Assembly: GCA_009801015.1 (NCBI GenBank)
Contig: VHZZ01002282.1
Span: 86,812-118,588 of the forward strand
Origin: Silene noctiflora
Lineage: Eukaryota; Streptophyta; Magnoliopsida; Caryophyllales; Caryophyllaceae
Reading direction: 5' to 3'
Length of the DNA stretch: 31,777 nucleotides
Shown here: positions 1 through 9,601 of the stretch, in pieces
Layout: every line of letters starts with the position of its first letter
Numbering within the stretch: the first letter of the stretch is position 1
The notes under the pieces: model-generated
The model's database searches: none
What the model saw: only the letters and a program-made list of their open reading frames with translations
Told to the model about the DNA's origin: nothing
Program-made: the position numbers and the translations under genes

Positions 1-723
1 CATCATCAGCTAGGACGGAGCACTAGCAAATTTCTCACGAAACCCGAGACATATAGGCGTCTGGTTGGCCGATTGGTGTATCTTGCTGTAACGCGACCCG
101 ATCTCTCATACACTGTCCATGTCTTGTCACAGTTTATGAGTACACCTCGCGAAGATCATTGGAATGCAGCCCTTCGTACGGTTCGGTATCTTAAAGGTAC
201 TCCGGGACAAGGAATTTTGTTGTCATCTAATGCTGATGTGCAATTATCGGGATGGTGTGATTCTGACTGGGGGAAATGCCCCGAAAGCCGTCGATCCGTG
301 ACAGGATGGCTTGTGTTTCTAGGCGCTTCTCCTATCTCTTGGAAGACGAAGAAGCAGCCTACCGTATCTCTGTCCTCGGCTGAAGCCGAATATAGAGCCC
401 TTCGTGCAATTACAGGTGAGGTAAAGTGGCTTAAAGGACTTTTGGGCGANTTGGGTGTGTCTCATACGGCTCCCGTGGAGATTTTTAGTGATAGTAAGTC
501 GGCATTGCACATTGCTCAAAATCCCGTGTTCCATGAACGNACGAAACATATCGAAATTGACTGTCACTTTGTTCGTGATGCTATGAAGGCCGGGCTTATT
601 GTCCCCTCTCATGTGTCTACTACGATTCAACTGGCAGATGTGCTCACGAAAGCGCTTGGCATAACTCAATTCCATACTTTAGTTAGCAAGTTGGGCATTC
701 TCAACCCGTATGCTCCGACTTGA
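1..723 (+). CDS. Ty1/copia retrotransposon polyprotein, C-terminal part (RT end and RNase H), partial
   Basis: The frame is open from base 1, so the protein begins upstream of the window. It carries the end of a copia-type reverse transcriptase (YRRLVGRLVYLAVTRPDLSY, then LSQFM) and the whole RNase H domain: CDSDWGKC, the SSAEAEYRAL motif with its acidic residues, FSDSKSALHIAQNP and HIEIDCHFVRD. In the family this enzyme removes the RNA template while the element copies itself through RNA. The frame ends with TGA at 721-723, directly before a G-run that fits the polypurine tract. Two ambiguous bases (450, 540) fall inside the frame and no stop interrupts it, so the copy is fairly young or recently constrained. 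The order RT then RNase H at the 3' end is copia and not gypsy, where integrase comes last. Confidence 0.95.
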   Translation, partial: HHQLGRSTSKFLTKPETYRRLVGRLVYLAVTRPDLSYTVHVLSQFMSTPREDHWNAALRTVRYLKGTPGQGILLSSNADVQLSGWCDSDWGKCPESRRSVTGWLVFLGASPISWKTKKQPTVSLSSAEAEYRALRAITGEVKWLKGLLGXLGVSHTAPVEIFSDSKSALHIAQNPVFHEXTKHIEIDCHFVRDAMKAGLIVPSHVSTTIQLADVLTKALGITQFHTLVSKLGILNPYAPT

Positions 724-730
724 GGGGGGG
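723..730 (+). other. Polypurine tract of the copia element
   Basis: AGGGGGGG follows the polyprotein stop codon directly. This is the usual place for the plus-strand primer of a copia element, immediately 5' of the 3' LTR. Confidence 0.75.
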
Positions 731-1034
731 TAATAGAGTTAATAATAGTTTAATTGCTTAGTCCCCTGGGTTATCCTATATTTATGTTAAGCCTTTTGTA
801 TGCTCTCAACCGTTTGTATTTTTCCTATTTATTTGTCATTGGAATATGAGAAACTTGGAAGGTTGAGTTCCTCTGGTGTTAGCAATATATTGTAATATAT
901 GATAATACCGTAATCAGAGTAATTGTTGGAATTACGAACAATTATCAAAAAACAACGATAGAGATATTTCATTCATCACTCAATTTCAGTGGCACAGATT
1001 CTTCATCTTGATACCCGTATCTCTACAGTCAACA
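731..1034 (+). repeat. Probable 3' LTR of the copia element
   Basis: The 304 bases after the polypurine tract end in ...CAACA, a typical copia LTR end. The start reads TAATAGAG where TGTTAGAG would be expected, so the terminal TG looks mutated. The length suits a short copia LTR. The 5' LTR lies outside the window, so the right boundary cannot be confirmed by comparison. Confidence 0.55.
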
Positions 1035-1780
1035 GTAGTCTACCGTGACATAATCACGTGACTTGCAGATGACCTATTAATATTAGTCAAGTTGACCTTT
1101 TTATCGAAATTTACCAACCCACGTTGCATGTGGCTCACAAACAAAATCATGCAATCATGCATTCATACACATGTTACGTGCTTTTTCATCACCAGTGTCC
1201 AGTTACGCTATTATTATTGTTATTCGGTTTGGGATACGTTAGAAAATCCGTTATTATTATACCCCATCTTATCTTTAGCTATAAGACGATTGTACATAAG
1301 TAATTTACAAATAAATACAATCATTACAAACTTTATGGTTAAAAATTGTGAAACTTGGTTGATAGTTGATTGTTATAAATAAATTCGTGTGAAAATAATT
1401 CGACATGAAGCTTTATTTTTAATTTTTGGTCGAAATTATTATTCTGATATAAATAATATGTTAATTATATCAATATAAGAAATGAGTAATCCATTTATCG
1501 AATTAAAATTGTTTGAGAGAAATACTCTATGTTGTATTTCTCACTTTATAATATAGATATAGCTAACACACTAATTCTCGTAGGAGACAGTTCTATGATA
1601 ATGTTATCGTGTTCTAGCTAACGAGCTAGTTGTGCGAATACGTGTGTTTCACATAAATCTAATTACGTATCTCTTTAATAGTAACTTTAATTTAATTCCC
1701 CCGCCCATCCTATATAAATTCAAGGGACCATTTATTTTGGCGATATCAAAATAGTAGTTGGTAGTATTTTTGATGGAGTA
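1035..1780. other. AT-rich intergenic DNA, no gene seen
   Basis: Open frames here are short, AT-rich and without recognisable domains. I see no repeat with clear ends before the MITE at 1790. Confidence 0.5.
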
Positions 1781-1789
1781 TTAAATTAA

Positions 1790-1973
1790 GGGAAATGATA
1801 AATACAATCTAGTGGGTTGTATTTAAGCATTTAATATCATTCCATATTTGGTATTAATTTAGAAATTAGAGAATAAATTACACATAAATCGATGCAATTA
1901 ATGCATGTATTAAATATTTATTTCCTTTTTAGCTTCTTAAATACAACCCGATGGGTTGTATTTATCATTTCCC
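1790..1973. mobile_element. MITE, 184 bp, with a 9-bp target-site duplication
   Basis: The element starts GGGAAATGATAAATACAA and ends with the inverse, TTGTATTTATCATTTCCC. The inverted repeats run for about 37 bp with a few mismatches. It is flanked on both sides by the identical 9 bp TTAAATTAA (1781-1789 and 1974-1982). A 9-bp duplication points to a Mutator-type element. Each terminal repeat also contains its own palindrome of the form AAATACAACCC...GGGTTGTATTT, so each end can fold by itself. It has no coding capacity. Confidence 0.85.
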
Positions 1974-1982
1974 TTAAATTAA

Positions 1983-2492
1983 AGGGACCCTTAATTTTAG
2001 ACAACTTTAATTTCGCTTATAATAAAAAATATTTCCTTTGGTTTTCAACTTTTCATGAATTTACATTATTGGTATCCCTTATTTCATTTTGATTTTACTT
2101 TGTTACGGAATATTAATGAAACGTATTGAGAATTCAAACTTTCTATTGATTTAGGAGTACGAAATCGTGGTACAACGAGTTTAATAAGAATTTCGATTGA
2201 TTTTTGAAAATTTTAATTTAAATATCCAATCTGAACTAACCTTTTGAATCGGATATTCAACCTCTAACATAAATACTTGTTCGTCTTAAATAATAAAACA
2301 GATTAAATGAAATAACAAACTTTTGTCATGAAGTAATATTTCATATGTTTTACACTTGAGAAGACTATATCCGTCTCAAGGAAGATCAACTGATTGAATG
2401 TTGGATAGGCCTCCAATTTAATGTGAGTATGTGGGTTCAGTACTTCAGTACTGCATTGTTGATCGACAATACCATAATGGAGATAATAATTA
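1983..2492. other. AT-rich intergenic DNA, nothing recognised
   Basis: There is no open frame with a domain, no tRNA-like boxes and no clear repeat ends. Confidence 0.45.
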
Positions 2493-2699
2493 TTGCAATA
2501 ATTTTTTGCTGTGACGGGTATATTCGTTACAAGCTTGTGACGGGTTAATATGACCTATTTGAGTAAATATGACAAACATAAAGTACCTAGGAAGATACAA
2601 ATATCTTGTCTTTATCTACTTATATGGGTTGACTCGTCTCGTCACAAGTTTGTGACGGATATTGTCCGTCACAAATGAGAATTTGGGTAATTATTGTGT
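2493..2699. mobile_element. MITE-like element with long degenerate inverted repeats (TGTGACGG family)
   Basis: The left arm, from about 2510, reads TGTGACGGGTATATTCGTTA followed by CAAGCTTGTGACGG. The right arm read in reverse gives TTTGTGACGGACAATATCCG followed by TCACAAACTTGTGACG. The arms pair over roughly 55 bp with mismatches and enclose about 100 bp with no coding capacity. CAATAATT outside both arms suggests the repeats extend a little further. Exact ends and a target duplication could not be fixed. Single ends of the same family occur near 3455 and 5583. Confidence 0.6.
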
Positions 2700-2849
2700 G
2701 CCACCCTCATTCCGTACTAGGGGGTCTAACGCCATGGGCAATTATGAGCCGCGAAACTGGACCTGCAATTTTGGTAAATGAAAGTGCAAGTTTTATTGAC
2801 AAAATATAATATAAACCTTAGAGTATAATAGATTGTGCATTTTATAGGG

Positions 2850-2895
2850 CCTTCATTTATGGTGTACCGTATCTCTATTTATTTTAAAACGCTCT
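2850..2895. repeat. Relic similar to 19995-20030
   Basis: The stretch with GGTGTACCG, TCTATTTATTTTAAAACGC resembles GGTGCACCGGACCTCC, ATTTACTTTAAAACGCGCC near 19995-20030. Both look like the same end of a decayed non-autonomous DNA transposon. The family was not identified. Confidence 0.4.
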
Positions 2896-3100
2896 TGTTC
2901 GATATGACAAATAAAACTGACCCCTTCATAAGAAATAGTAATCATTTTACGTTATATAGTAGCCAGACTAGCCACTCATTTTACAATAGTCAAAAGTAGC
3001 CATTGTTGAATCTAAAATGACCACTATTTTTTATCCGGTTCTAATATACAACGATCTCACCCTATAATTTGTGTAAAGGCAAAGGGTAAGGGAAAAACTA

Positions 3101-3307
3101 TTCCTTCTATCCTAATTGTTTGTGGTTGTATTTTATCTTGGCGTGTCTCAATTAATTGTTGTGTTTTTTATTTTAAAAATGAACTTGATAAATAATTTGA
3201 TCATTCACACCCAATTTGATCCACTTATCATTTAGTAATTGATCCCCTCAACCTTTTTGGTATTTGTATCAAAATTAAAAGACAATAATTGACCGGGACT
3301 GAAGAAG
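3101..3307. mobile_element. Stowaway-like MITE, 207 bp
   Basis: The left end, TTCCTTCTATCCTAATTGTT, pairs with the right end, which reads CTTCTTCAGTCCCGGTCAAT on the reverse strand. The element is flanked by TA on both sides (3099-3100 and 3308-3309). The TA target and CTYCYTC-type ends are typical of Tc1/mariner-derived Stowaway elements. There is no coding capacity. Confidence 0.65.
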
Positions 3308-3454
3308 TATGACATGCACGTGGTCAAATTCAGAAGAATGGAGATATGAAAAGTGAAAATTGTGGCTTGCAATAATATTTTGTCGTGGTTTCATTTGTAT
3401 CGCAAAGATTCGCAGACAATGATACTTCTAAATGATTTGTTCACGTAGGTTATG

Positions 3455-3542
3455 ATTATGACGGATAATGTTCGTTTTTAATGAGAATTTGTGTTATAAT
3501 TATGACGGATAGTGCTCGTTTTTAATGAGAATTTATGTTATT
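3455..3542 (+). repeat. Two tandem 44-bp copies of a TGACGG MITE end
   Basis: ATTATGACGGATAATGTTCG, continuing into TTTTTAATGAGAATTTGTGT, is repeated with a period of 44 bp and few differences. It matches the right terminus of the MITE at 2493-2699 (GTGACGGATATTGTCCGTCA, then CAAATGAGAATTTG), so it looks like a duplicated solo end of that family. Confidence 0.6.
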
Positions 3543-3779
3543 ATATTATTAATTTTTAGATTACATTAGGTGATTATGATTACATTAGGTGAAGATTTAT
3601 TGATGCAAGGTTAGGAAGGGTATAATTAATAAGATTTGAGTTTGGATTTCAATCCGTCTTAGTTTAAATCGTCTTATAATATCGATTTATTTTTCTTTTC
3701 AGTTTACTTCTGTAGAAGTAAAAATGATATAGTTCTGCATGTTATTATTAGCCTGCAAATCACGTATATCAGATTAACC

Positions 3780-3945
3780 ACTCGAGCATGACAGACAAAC
3801 TTGAAGTCTATAAGAATTAAAGCATAGTCTACTCTCACGCCAATAACTTTCAAAAGATTGCAATTGGAGAGACTTGAACCTTAATCTTTAGAAAGTTTTA
3901 CCCAAATTTTAACCAGTAGACTTGGCCCCTACCATCAGGCTCTAC
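3780..3945 (-). mobile_element. Degenerate tRNA-derived SINE, minus strand
   Basis: On the minus strand there is an A-box-like AGTCTACTGGTTAAAATTTG and, about 30 bases on, a B-box-like GGTTCAAGTCTC (around 3869-3880 on the plus strand). The same two blocks in the same spacing occur in the better-kept SINE at 29770. No target duplication was found and the 3' end is unclear. Confidence 0.5.
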
Positions 3946-3952
3946 GATAACG

Positions 3953-4216
3953 TTATTCACTCAATTTACATAAATTTATGTAATACTCCCTATTATGTAA
4001 AGAGTATATCAACAAAGGAAATAACAGTGCAACATTATTGACGATGGCGACTGCGTAAAACTTGTTCCCTTCCGATTCAACTCGAAACCAACCAGTCAAC
4101 CATCGACGACTCTGCACCGGCAAACTCTGGTACCCCACCATACTGTGACAGTACACAAAATCATCTATCACACACCTCAGAAGGGGCAAGGGGTGAAATA
4201 TGAACCACATGATCAT
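3953..4216 (-). CDS. Hypothetical 87-residue open frame of unknown function
   Basis: This frame has a more coding-like composition than its surroundings (RRWLTGWFRVESEGNKFYAV, then a hydrophobic stretch VNNVALLFPLLIYSL). I do not recognise a family. There is no visible intron or partner gene and it lies between repeats. It may be a relic of a transposable element or chance. No function is assigned. Confidence 0.2.
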   Translation of the reverse strand: MIMWFIFHPLPLLRCVIDDFVYCHSMVGYQSLPVQSRRWLTGWFRVESEGNKFYAVAIVNNVALLFPLLIYSLHNREYYINLCKLSE

Positions 4217-5385
4217 TTGTACTCCATTGATATGGGCTTAAATTGAATGTCCCCATAGGAAAGGTTAAAGGTATCATGTCGATTTGATGATCACTTTTCA
4301 GTTTTCTACATCCAAACACAATGGGCCTCCACACATAAAGTCATTATGTCGCATTCTAAATTGAATTATCTCAACATCTCACTCACTTTTTTTTTTAAAA
4401 ATTTCTGGTTAAATGGATTGAAAAATCCAAATCTCGGGTTTTAGGTTCAAATCTCCGAATCAAGTAGATAAATTTTGGGTTAGAGGTTAGAGACCAAAGG
4501 AATTCTAAAACCCCATTCACTTATTCGCTCTCGCGCCTCACTCCATCTTACTGACACAAAGCCAGTACGTCGCCACTAGTCGCCTCTCTTCGACCTGTGA
4601 CTCGCGTCTGCCATCACCGCTCGCCTCGTCATGTGTAATAAATATATTCGCCTCTCTGCCACCCTATAGTGAAATTGAATAAGAATGAGCTCATTTTAGT
4701 ATCAAAGATTAGTCGGCAGATTTGTTTATTCCAATTGATTGTCATTGATTTGATGATGAATAATGCTATGCATACATATTTTATAATGTTTGACTTTGAT
4801 AGTCACGTATAAATATCCCTAGATATAACTATACAAGTATGAATTTTTCATGATCGGATTTTTTAACATAAGTTAATTAGAGAAAGTTTTGCGACAATAT
4901 TTCACTAATTATGGTAAATATGAGTTTGTATATCTATTTTTCATGATATATTCTCAACAAACTTTTCTTAATTAACTTATTAACATGTGCCTTTTAACGC
5001 ATGTTAAAAAAACCGTTTCTGGATACATAGTATGAGTTAGAGATAGACTATATTTCCCTTGCCCCACCCAAATAACATTCCTTATTTACATAAGATGAAT
5101 TTAGTTGGAGAGCCATTCAATTGTACTCGGTATCATTTACTAAAAAGGAATATTAACTCTTAACTCATTAGCCCAATTGTCTCCTTTATCATATTCAATT
5201 AGGTTTTGTGTTGGGTTGGTTCCGGACAGTTTATTATCGCTTGTATTGTTGGAGGTTCCTGATTCGATTGATTAATGAAATGTTTCTATTTTACCCTAAA
5301 AAAAAAATTAAAATACAGAGTACTATACATCATACATGTCATTTTAAGCAATAATCGATCGGATTAAATTATTACAAATGTCAAA
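4217..5385. other. Intergenic DNA with weak retroposon relics
   Basis: A SINE-like pair of boxes (TCTGGTTAAATGG and AGGTTCAAATCTCC) occurs at about 4402-4460. At 5215-5300 a stretch ending GATTAATGAAATGTTTC plus a short A-run looks like a plant LINE 3' end. Neither has target duplications. The rest is AT-rich and unrecognised. Confidence 0.35.
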
Positions 5386-5432
5386 TCCTCTTATATACTA
5401 ACAGAATAAAACTCTCCAAAATTTTCCCTTCA
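5386..5432 (+). mobile_element. Helitron 5' terminus, plus strand
   Basis: TCCTCTTATATACTAACAGA, continuing into AT-rich DNA with CTCTCCAAAATTTTCCC, is preceded by A. It closely matches the 5' end of the complete Helitron at 30599-31164, whose minus-strand 5' end reads TCTCCCTTATACTAAAAGAA. A matching hairpin plus CTAG end was not found downstream, so the copy is probably truncated. Confidence 0.5.
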
Positions 5433-5582
5433 AAAGGTATCAAACTAAATAACGAAACAAAAATACTTCTTTAAATTATAAGAGCTTACTAAAATTTTCC
5501 TACCTAAATTAATTTTGGTAGAGCTAGACTTCATGATTATATCAAACCTACAAGTGGGCCCTATTATTCCAAACATAATTCT

Positions 5583-5645
5583 ATTTCATTTAACACAAAT
5601 TCTCATTTGTGACGTAAGATATCTGTCACAAGTAAAAGACGGTTC
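5583..5645. repeat. Single end of the TGTGACGG MITE family
   Basis: ACACAAATTCTCATTTGTGA, followed by CGTAAGATATCTGTCACAAG, matches the terminus of the MITE at 2493-2699 in inverse orientation. No second arm was found. Confidence 0.5.
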
Positions 5646-6069
5646 CGATTGATACCATATCATATGAATATGGGTAGGATTGATTTGACTTTACACCTTA
5701 AACAATTAATTAAATTTTTGTTGTTCCCTATGAGTAGCAAAAGGCAGCAACTTTTTTGAGGCTTTTCATTTTCAACTTTCATCTGTCGTCATCGTCGGCG
5801 CGAGCATGAGGTGGTGGAAGGGTTTTGGGGAGGGAGTCAGTGACATTGTGTTACAACAGATTTTTTGGATTTTCAGCTCTCTCTAGTTCCTCTCTTGGTG
5901 GGGTTGAGAAATGAGAGAGATACAATTGGAATAAGTGGGAAAAATATGTGGGATTGAGTAAAATGATGCGCGAGATTTAGCAAGTCCCATAATTTATTTA
6001 CAACTTCCTCTAACGAAATCTTATACAATTACTGTGTTATGGGACGAGATCTACACTAATTTTTAATAA
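5646..6069. other. Intergenic DNA, nothing recognised
   Basis: A short stretch of higher GC lies at about 5780-5900, without an open frame or clear repeat structure. Confidence 0.4.
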
Positions 6070-7526
6070 ATGAATTCTTTTAAAAATATAAACAATTACT
6101 CCAACATGTTCCGGATTACTGTAATGCATCGGGTCAACTTGTGAACAACTCAAAATCGGCACTTCTTATAGGTCTGAACTCAACTCTTTCTTTTGCTAGC
6201 CTTTGTATGCATTTTTTTAAAGCGCCGATTTCAAATTCATTAGGCGTCTATCTAGGTTTATCTTCTAATATTAACAACTTTTTACAAAAAAACACAAAAA
6301 AATGTTCTTTAGTTTTCTTATTGAAAATGTCAAAAGGAAAATTTCTACTTGGAATGGAATCCTATTATCACCAGTTGCTAGATTAACACTTATTGCGTAT
6401 GTCCTCTCTTCCGTCTCTATTTACTTTCTATCGGTTTTCAAAATACTGATAAGTGTGACAAACAATATTGATTCACTGTTGTCATTTTTTTGGTGGGCGG
6501 GTGGACGTCAGAGTAAATCTATTAGCTGGTGCAGTAGGAATTTTTTGAGTCAATCTAAATGGTTGGGTGGGCTTGGTATTAGAAAGTTAGTATCCGAAGC
6601 AGGCACTGCTTGCTAAGTCTGCTTGGAAAATGATTTCTCAACCTTCTTCACTTCTTGCTTTGACTATGGGTCGTAAATATGTCTCCAAAAACACAACGTT
6701 TAGTCCTCCTTTTAAGATTCGCTCTTCAACTTACTCTTGGGGGGTAGAAGTATTGCATGGGCCTTTGATCTTATTCTTCCTAGGTATGCATGGAAGATAA
6801 GTTTTAATTCAAATCTTAATGTATGGTTGTCTAAATGGGTGGATAGCATGATTTCGCAACCTAAGCACCAAGATCTCCTTGAGGGAAGTCCAAATATTTC
6901 TCTCGTCCAGGTAAAGGATTTTATTATTCCTAATGGTTTTGCATGGGATTCCAATAGGATTTTTTTGCTTCTTTGAGATCTCTTGGGCCCGACGAATTTT
7001 GGCAATTCCTATCTCACCACTCTGCTCCTCTGATTATCTATATTGGGATGGCTCTCAATCTGGTAACTATTCAACAAAAAAGGGTTATTCAATTGCTTAT
7101 CAGGACCATTGGAATCATTCAGCTACTGTTAAAGATCTTACCAGATTGGATCATGTACTACTGTCGTTTGTTCAACGTCACTTATGGAAATTACCTGGCC
7201 CTAAGACTTGGATTATCTTGCTCTGGAAGATTTTAACCGACTCTCTACCCACTGGAAGTGAATTTGCTAAACGCCATATCACAAACCACTGTACAATATG
7301 TTCTTTATCTGATGATTGTGAACAGGAGGAGACACTTAATCACCTCTTTCAAGATTGTCCAATTGCTTCGAGATTATGGATGGGAAGTTCACTAGTAATA
7401 CGAACTGACTATTTTCATTGTATAAATGGTTCGTATGTTAAGAGTTCTTGTAATATAGTAGCTCATAATTTGGCACGCCTTAGTTAGGTATGCCCCTCTT
7501 GTCCAAAAAAAAAAAAAAAAAAAAAA
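6070..7526 (+). pseudogene. 5'-truncated, frameshifted LINE (non-LTR retrotransposon) with A-tail
   Basis: Translation in shifting frames gives the end of a plant L1-type reverse transcriptase: YCNASGQLVNNSKSALLIG, YLGLSSNIN, SFLIENVKRKISTWNGILLS, FFWWAGGRQSKSISWC, WLGGLGIRKL. The RVT zinc-binding region follows (GNYSTKKGYSIAY, LWKLPGPKTWIILLWKILTD, then C-x2-C and NHLFQDCPIASRLW). At least four frameshifts are visible, near 6300, 6600, 6737 and 6965. After the zinc-binding region the frame jumps to CNIVAHNLARLS, the last block of the LINE RNase H, so most of RNase H is deleted. The frame stops at 7487 and a run of 22 A follows at 7505-7526. The 5' cut lies inside the reverse transcriptase, as is common after abortive reverse transcription. 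No target duplication was found. Confidence 0.9.
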
Positions 7527-7534
7527 TCCGGATA

Positions 7535-7625
7535 TAACGCATTATTTCGAGCGTAAGAATCGAACCCGGATGTTCCAATCTCTGTTGTCCATTGTGTTGA
7601 GTTTGTAAAACCTTAAACCCCAACT
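7535..7625 (-). mobile_element. tRNA-like (SINE) relic, minus strand
   Basis: On the minus strand an A-box-like AACTCAACACAATGG is followed about 30 bases later by GGGTTCGATTC, a good B box. No tail or target duplication is visible, so this is probably a SINE fragment and not a functional tRNA gene (no stems). Confidence 0.4.
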
Positions 7626-7825
7626 ATCCCAACAAATACAGATCGACATAGAAACATTTCTGGGACGAGGACCTCTTTATCTCAATCATTCATTTTGTTT
7701 CCAGTAACAATTTAAGGTATTGTACTTAACACTTTCTTCGTTCATCAACTTCCTATTTATTTCTATTTTGTTGGGAATTTGTGATTAATTTACAATAGTG
7801 ATTGTGTAGTAATGAATCAGGAATT

Positions 7826-7904
7826 CCTCCCTCCGTCTCAATCATTTATTTACCCCTCCGTAATAAAGAATAAAAGTTAAACAAATGATTCGACGGGGTG
7901 AATA
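7826..7904. mobile_element. Degenerate Stowaway-like MITE
   Basis: CTCCCTCCGTCTCAATCATT at the left pairs with the right end, which reads CACCCCGTCGAATCATTTGT on the reverse strand. The right TIR has lost the CTCCCTCC block and the TA target on the left is not clear. Confidence 0.5.
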
Positions 7905-8270
7905 TTACGGAGTAATCTAGTTGTAACATTTAAGTAATTCACCCCGCCTCCCGCCATCGCTGACTACTACCTCTTCGACGCAGCCGATTAGCTCCCCGTC
8001 GTCCCTAGGCTGTCCTTTAGCTTGCGTTCCAATGTCGACGTGCGCCGTTGTTCTTTGTTCGATTTGATAGGGTGGGAATGCTGAATTTGATCAGTAATTA
8101 TAATACTAGTAGGAAAATTAGTATTGGCAAAACCCTAATTTTTGAATAGGTTATATCAGGTCCTGGTGGCGGAAACGGCTTGTGGTTGATGGAGGAGGTG
8201 TTTTTGGGATGAGGTTTGGGGATTTGATGGTGTATGGTCTTGTTTATGGCAAGGGATTATTAGTTTATTA

Positions 8271-8356
8271 CTGCCTCCGTCTCATTCAATTGCTTACCTT
8301 TTTTTATCTGTGAGTGATTTTAATAAAAGGCAAATAAATGATTGTGATGGAGGGAG
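8271..8356. mobile_element. Stowaway-like MITE, 86 bp
   Basis: The left end, CTGCCTCCGTCTCATTCAAT, pairs with the right end (CTCCCTCCATCACAATCATT on the reverse strand). It is flanked by TA at 8269-8270 and 8357-8358. The 86-bp length and TA target fit Stowaway. It lies upstream of the small gene at 9306. Confidence 0.75.
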
Positions 8357-8926
8357 TATTTTTTTCGGAAACGGAGAAATTTCCAGGGATTGAGTATAGG
8401 AACTGCATTGTGTTTTCCGAAGCTGTGTTTTCGCAGTATGGGAACGATTGTTGGGAGTTTACTGAGAGTGCTACACACAACTTGATGTGGTTCGCAAGTG
8501 TGAGGATGATTTTGCATTTTTTTAGGTTTAGTGATGGGAGTTTTGCTTGGGATGGAGAGAATTCAGGTTTTCCTAAGATTAATTAGTTACCCCCTGCTTG
8601 GATTTTCCATGCTTCGTCGGTTCTTACTGATGAGTTTCAGGGTAATTTGGAATTGGAGTCTTCTAGTTACTCAGAAAGGTCATCCAAATGGTGTATTACA
8701 TTTTTATAGCGTGGTCGTGATGTTTATTGTGATCAAAGTGTGGTATGGTTTATGTTATGTTTAGGAAAATATATTGGTACTCCGTAGTATTTTTAAAATT
8801 GTTAGGTGCTAGGATGTTGTAGGTAGTATTAGGTATGAACCATGCTTTAGGGCTAGTGATGAAGGGACATGACGTCGCTTTTGGTAACGAGAATGGTTTC
8901 TTCCCTTATGAATTGTGATGCATGCC

Positions 8927-9040
8927 CAGGGGCGGACGCAGGAATTTTGGTTTGGGAGGGCACAAAATTTTTAACCAAAAAATTTTTTGGGCCGCGTGAT
9001 GGCACCAGCCCTCCCTTTCCCTCCCCCAGATCCGCCCCTG
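8927..9040. mobile_element. hAT-type MITE, 114 bp
   Basis: The ends are CAGGGGCGGA and TCCGCCCCTG, a perfect 10-bp inverted repeat of the hAT type. The flanks are TGCATGCC (8919-8926) and GGCATGCC (9041-9048), an 8-bp duplication with one mismatch, as hAT elements make. The open frame across it is a by-product of its base composition. Confidence 0.85.
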
Positions 9041-9305
9041 GGCATGCCTATGACTCTATGAGGGACTAAGCTATAATTTTAAATCTATGGGGAGGGCGAG
9101 TTGTCACCTGTTATGGAGAACTAGAAGTCATTTTCCAAAATTGTGCGGACTATAGTAAAATGGTTTAGTTTCCAAATGGTGTTTTGGAAAGAATTGGTAA
9201 TTTACTTGAGCTTAATTTGACATACCCATTTAATTGTTGCTCCGTATTAATTGGAGGAATCATCAAGATCTGAGGTTATTTATGTTTTTGTTGACAGGAA
9301 GTAAA

Positions 9306-9601
9306 ATGTCAAGGGGGGCTATACCTGACAAATGGTCAATGGGGGTTCTTTGGGCTTGTGCTATTGGAAGTGCTGTTGGTATGTGTTATTTGTATTTATT
9401 GATCAGAAATTTCAGATCTTGTTTCATAATTTGATCTTTTGACATGAGATTACGAAAACATTGGATACTGTGCTATAAATTTTGAATTATGTAGGTCTAT
9501 ACATGGTTGCGGTGGACAGACAAATGAAAAATAGGGATAAAATGATTGCTGAAGGGTTGGCCTCAGTTGACTCAGGTGGACATTCCGGTGAGAATGTGTA
9601 G
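9306..9601 (+). CDS. Small two-exon gene, 59-residue one-pass membrane protein
   Basis: Exon 1 is 9306-9378 and exon 2 is 9495-9601, with a GT...AG intron between them (9379-9494) that splits a glycine codon. The protein begins MSRGAIPDKWSMGVLW, continues with a hydrophobic segment at about residues 13-30 (ACAIGSAVGLYMVAV), then a charged stretch DRQMKNRDKMIAEGL, and ends GENV. A leader acceptor (TTGACAG at 9291-9297) lies eight bases before the ATG, so there is also an intron in the 5' leader. The layout, an N-terminal short tail with one membrane span and a basic tail, resembles small conserved plant membrane proteins, some of which belong to mitochondrial complexes. I cannot name the family with certainty. 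The first leader exon may lie far upstream (a possible donor is AATTTAAG/GTATTG near 7715), which would put the MITEs at 7826-9040 inside the leader intron. Confidence 0.7.

Noticed and set aside
1092-1382. 96-residue plus-strand open frame
   Set aside because: AT-rich, no domain, no splice partners; likely chance.
1892-2092. 66-residue open frame
   Set aside because: Begins inside the MITE at 1790-1973 and reads across its right end.
3765-3805. tRNA-like stretch on the minus strand (GCTCGAGTGGTTAATCTG, GTGATTTGCAGGC)
   Set aside because: Has an A-box look and an anticodon-like part, but no B box in register and no acceptor stem; not a tRNA gene.
8338-8764. Two overlapping open frames (82 and 77 residues)
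   Set aside because: The first starts within a Stowaway MITE; no domains and no coding-like continuity.
8869-9069. 66-residue open frame
   Set aside because: Consists mostly of the hAT MITE at 8927-9040.
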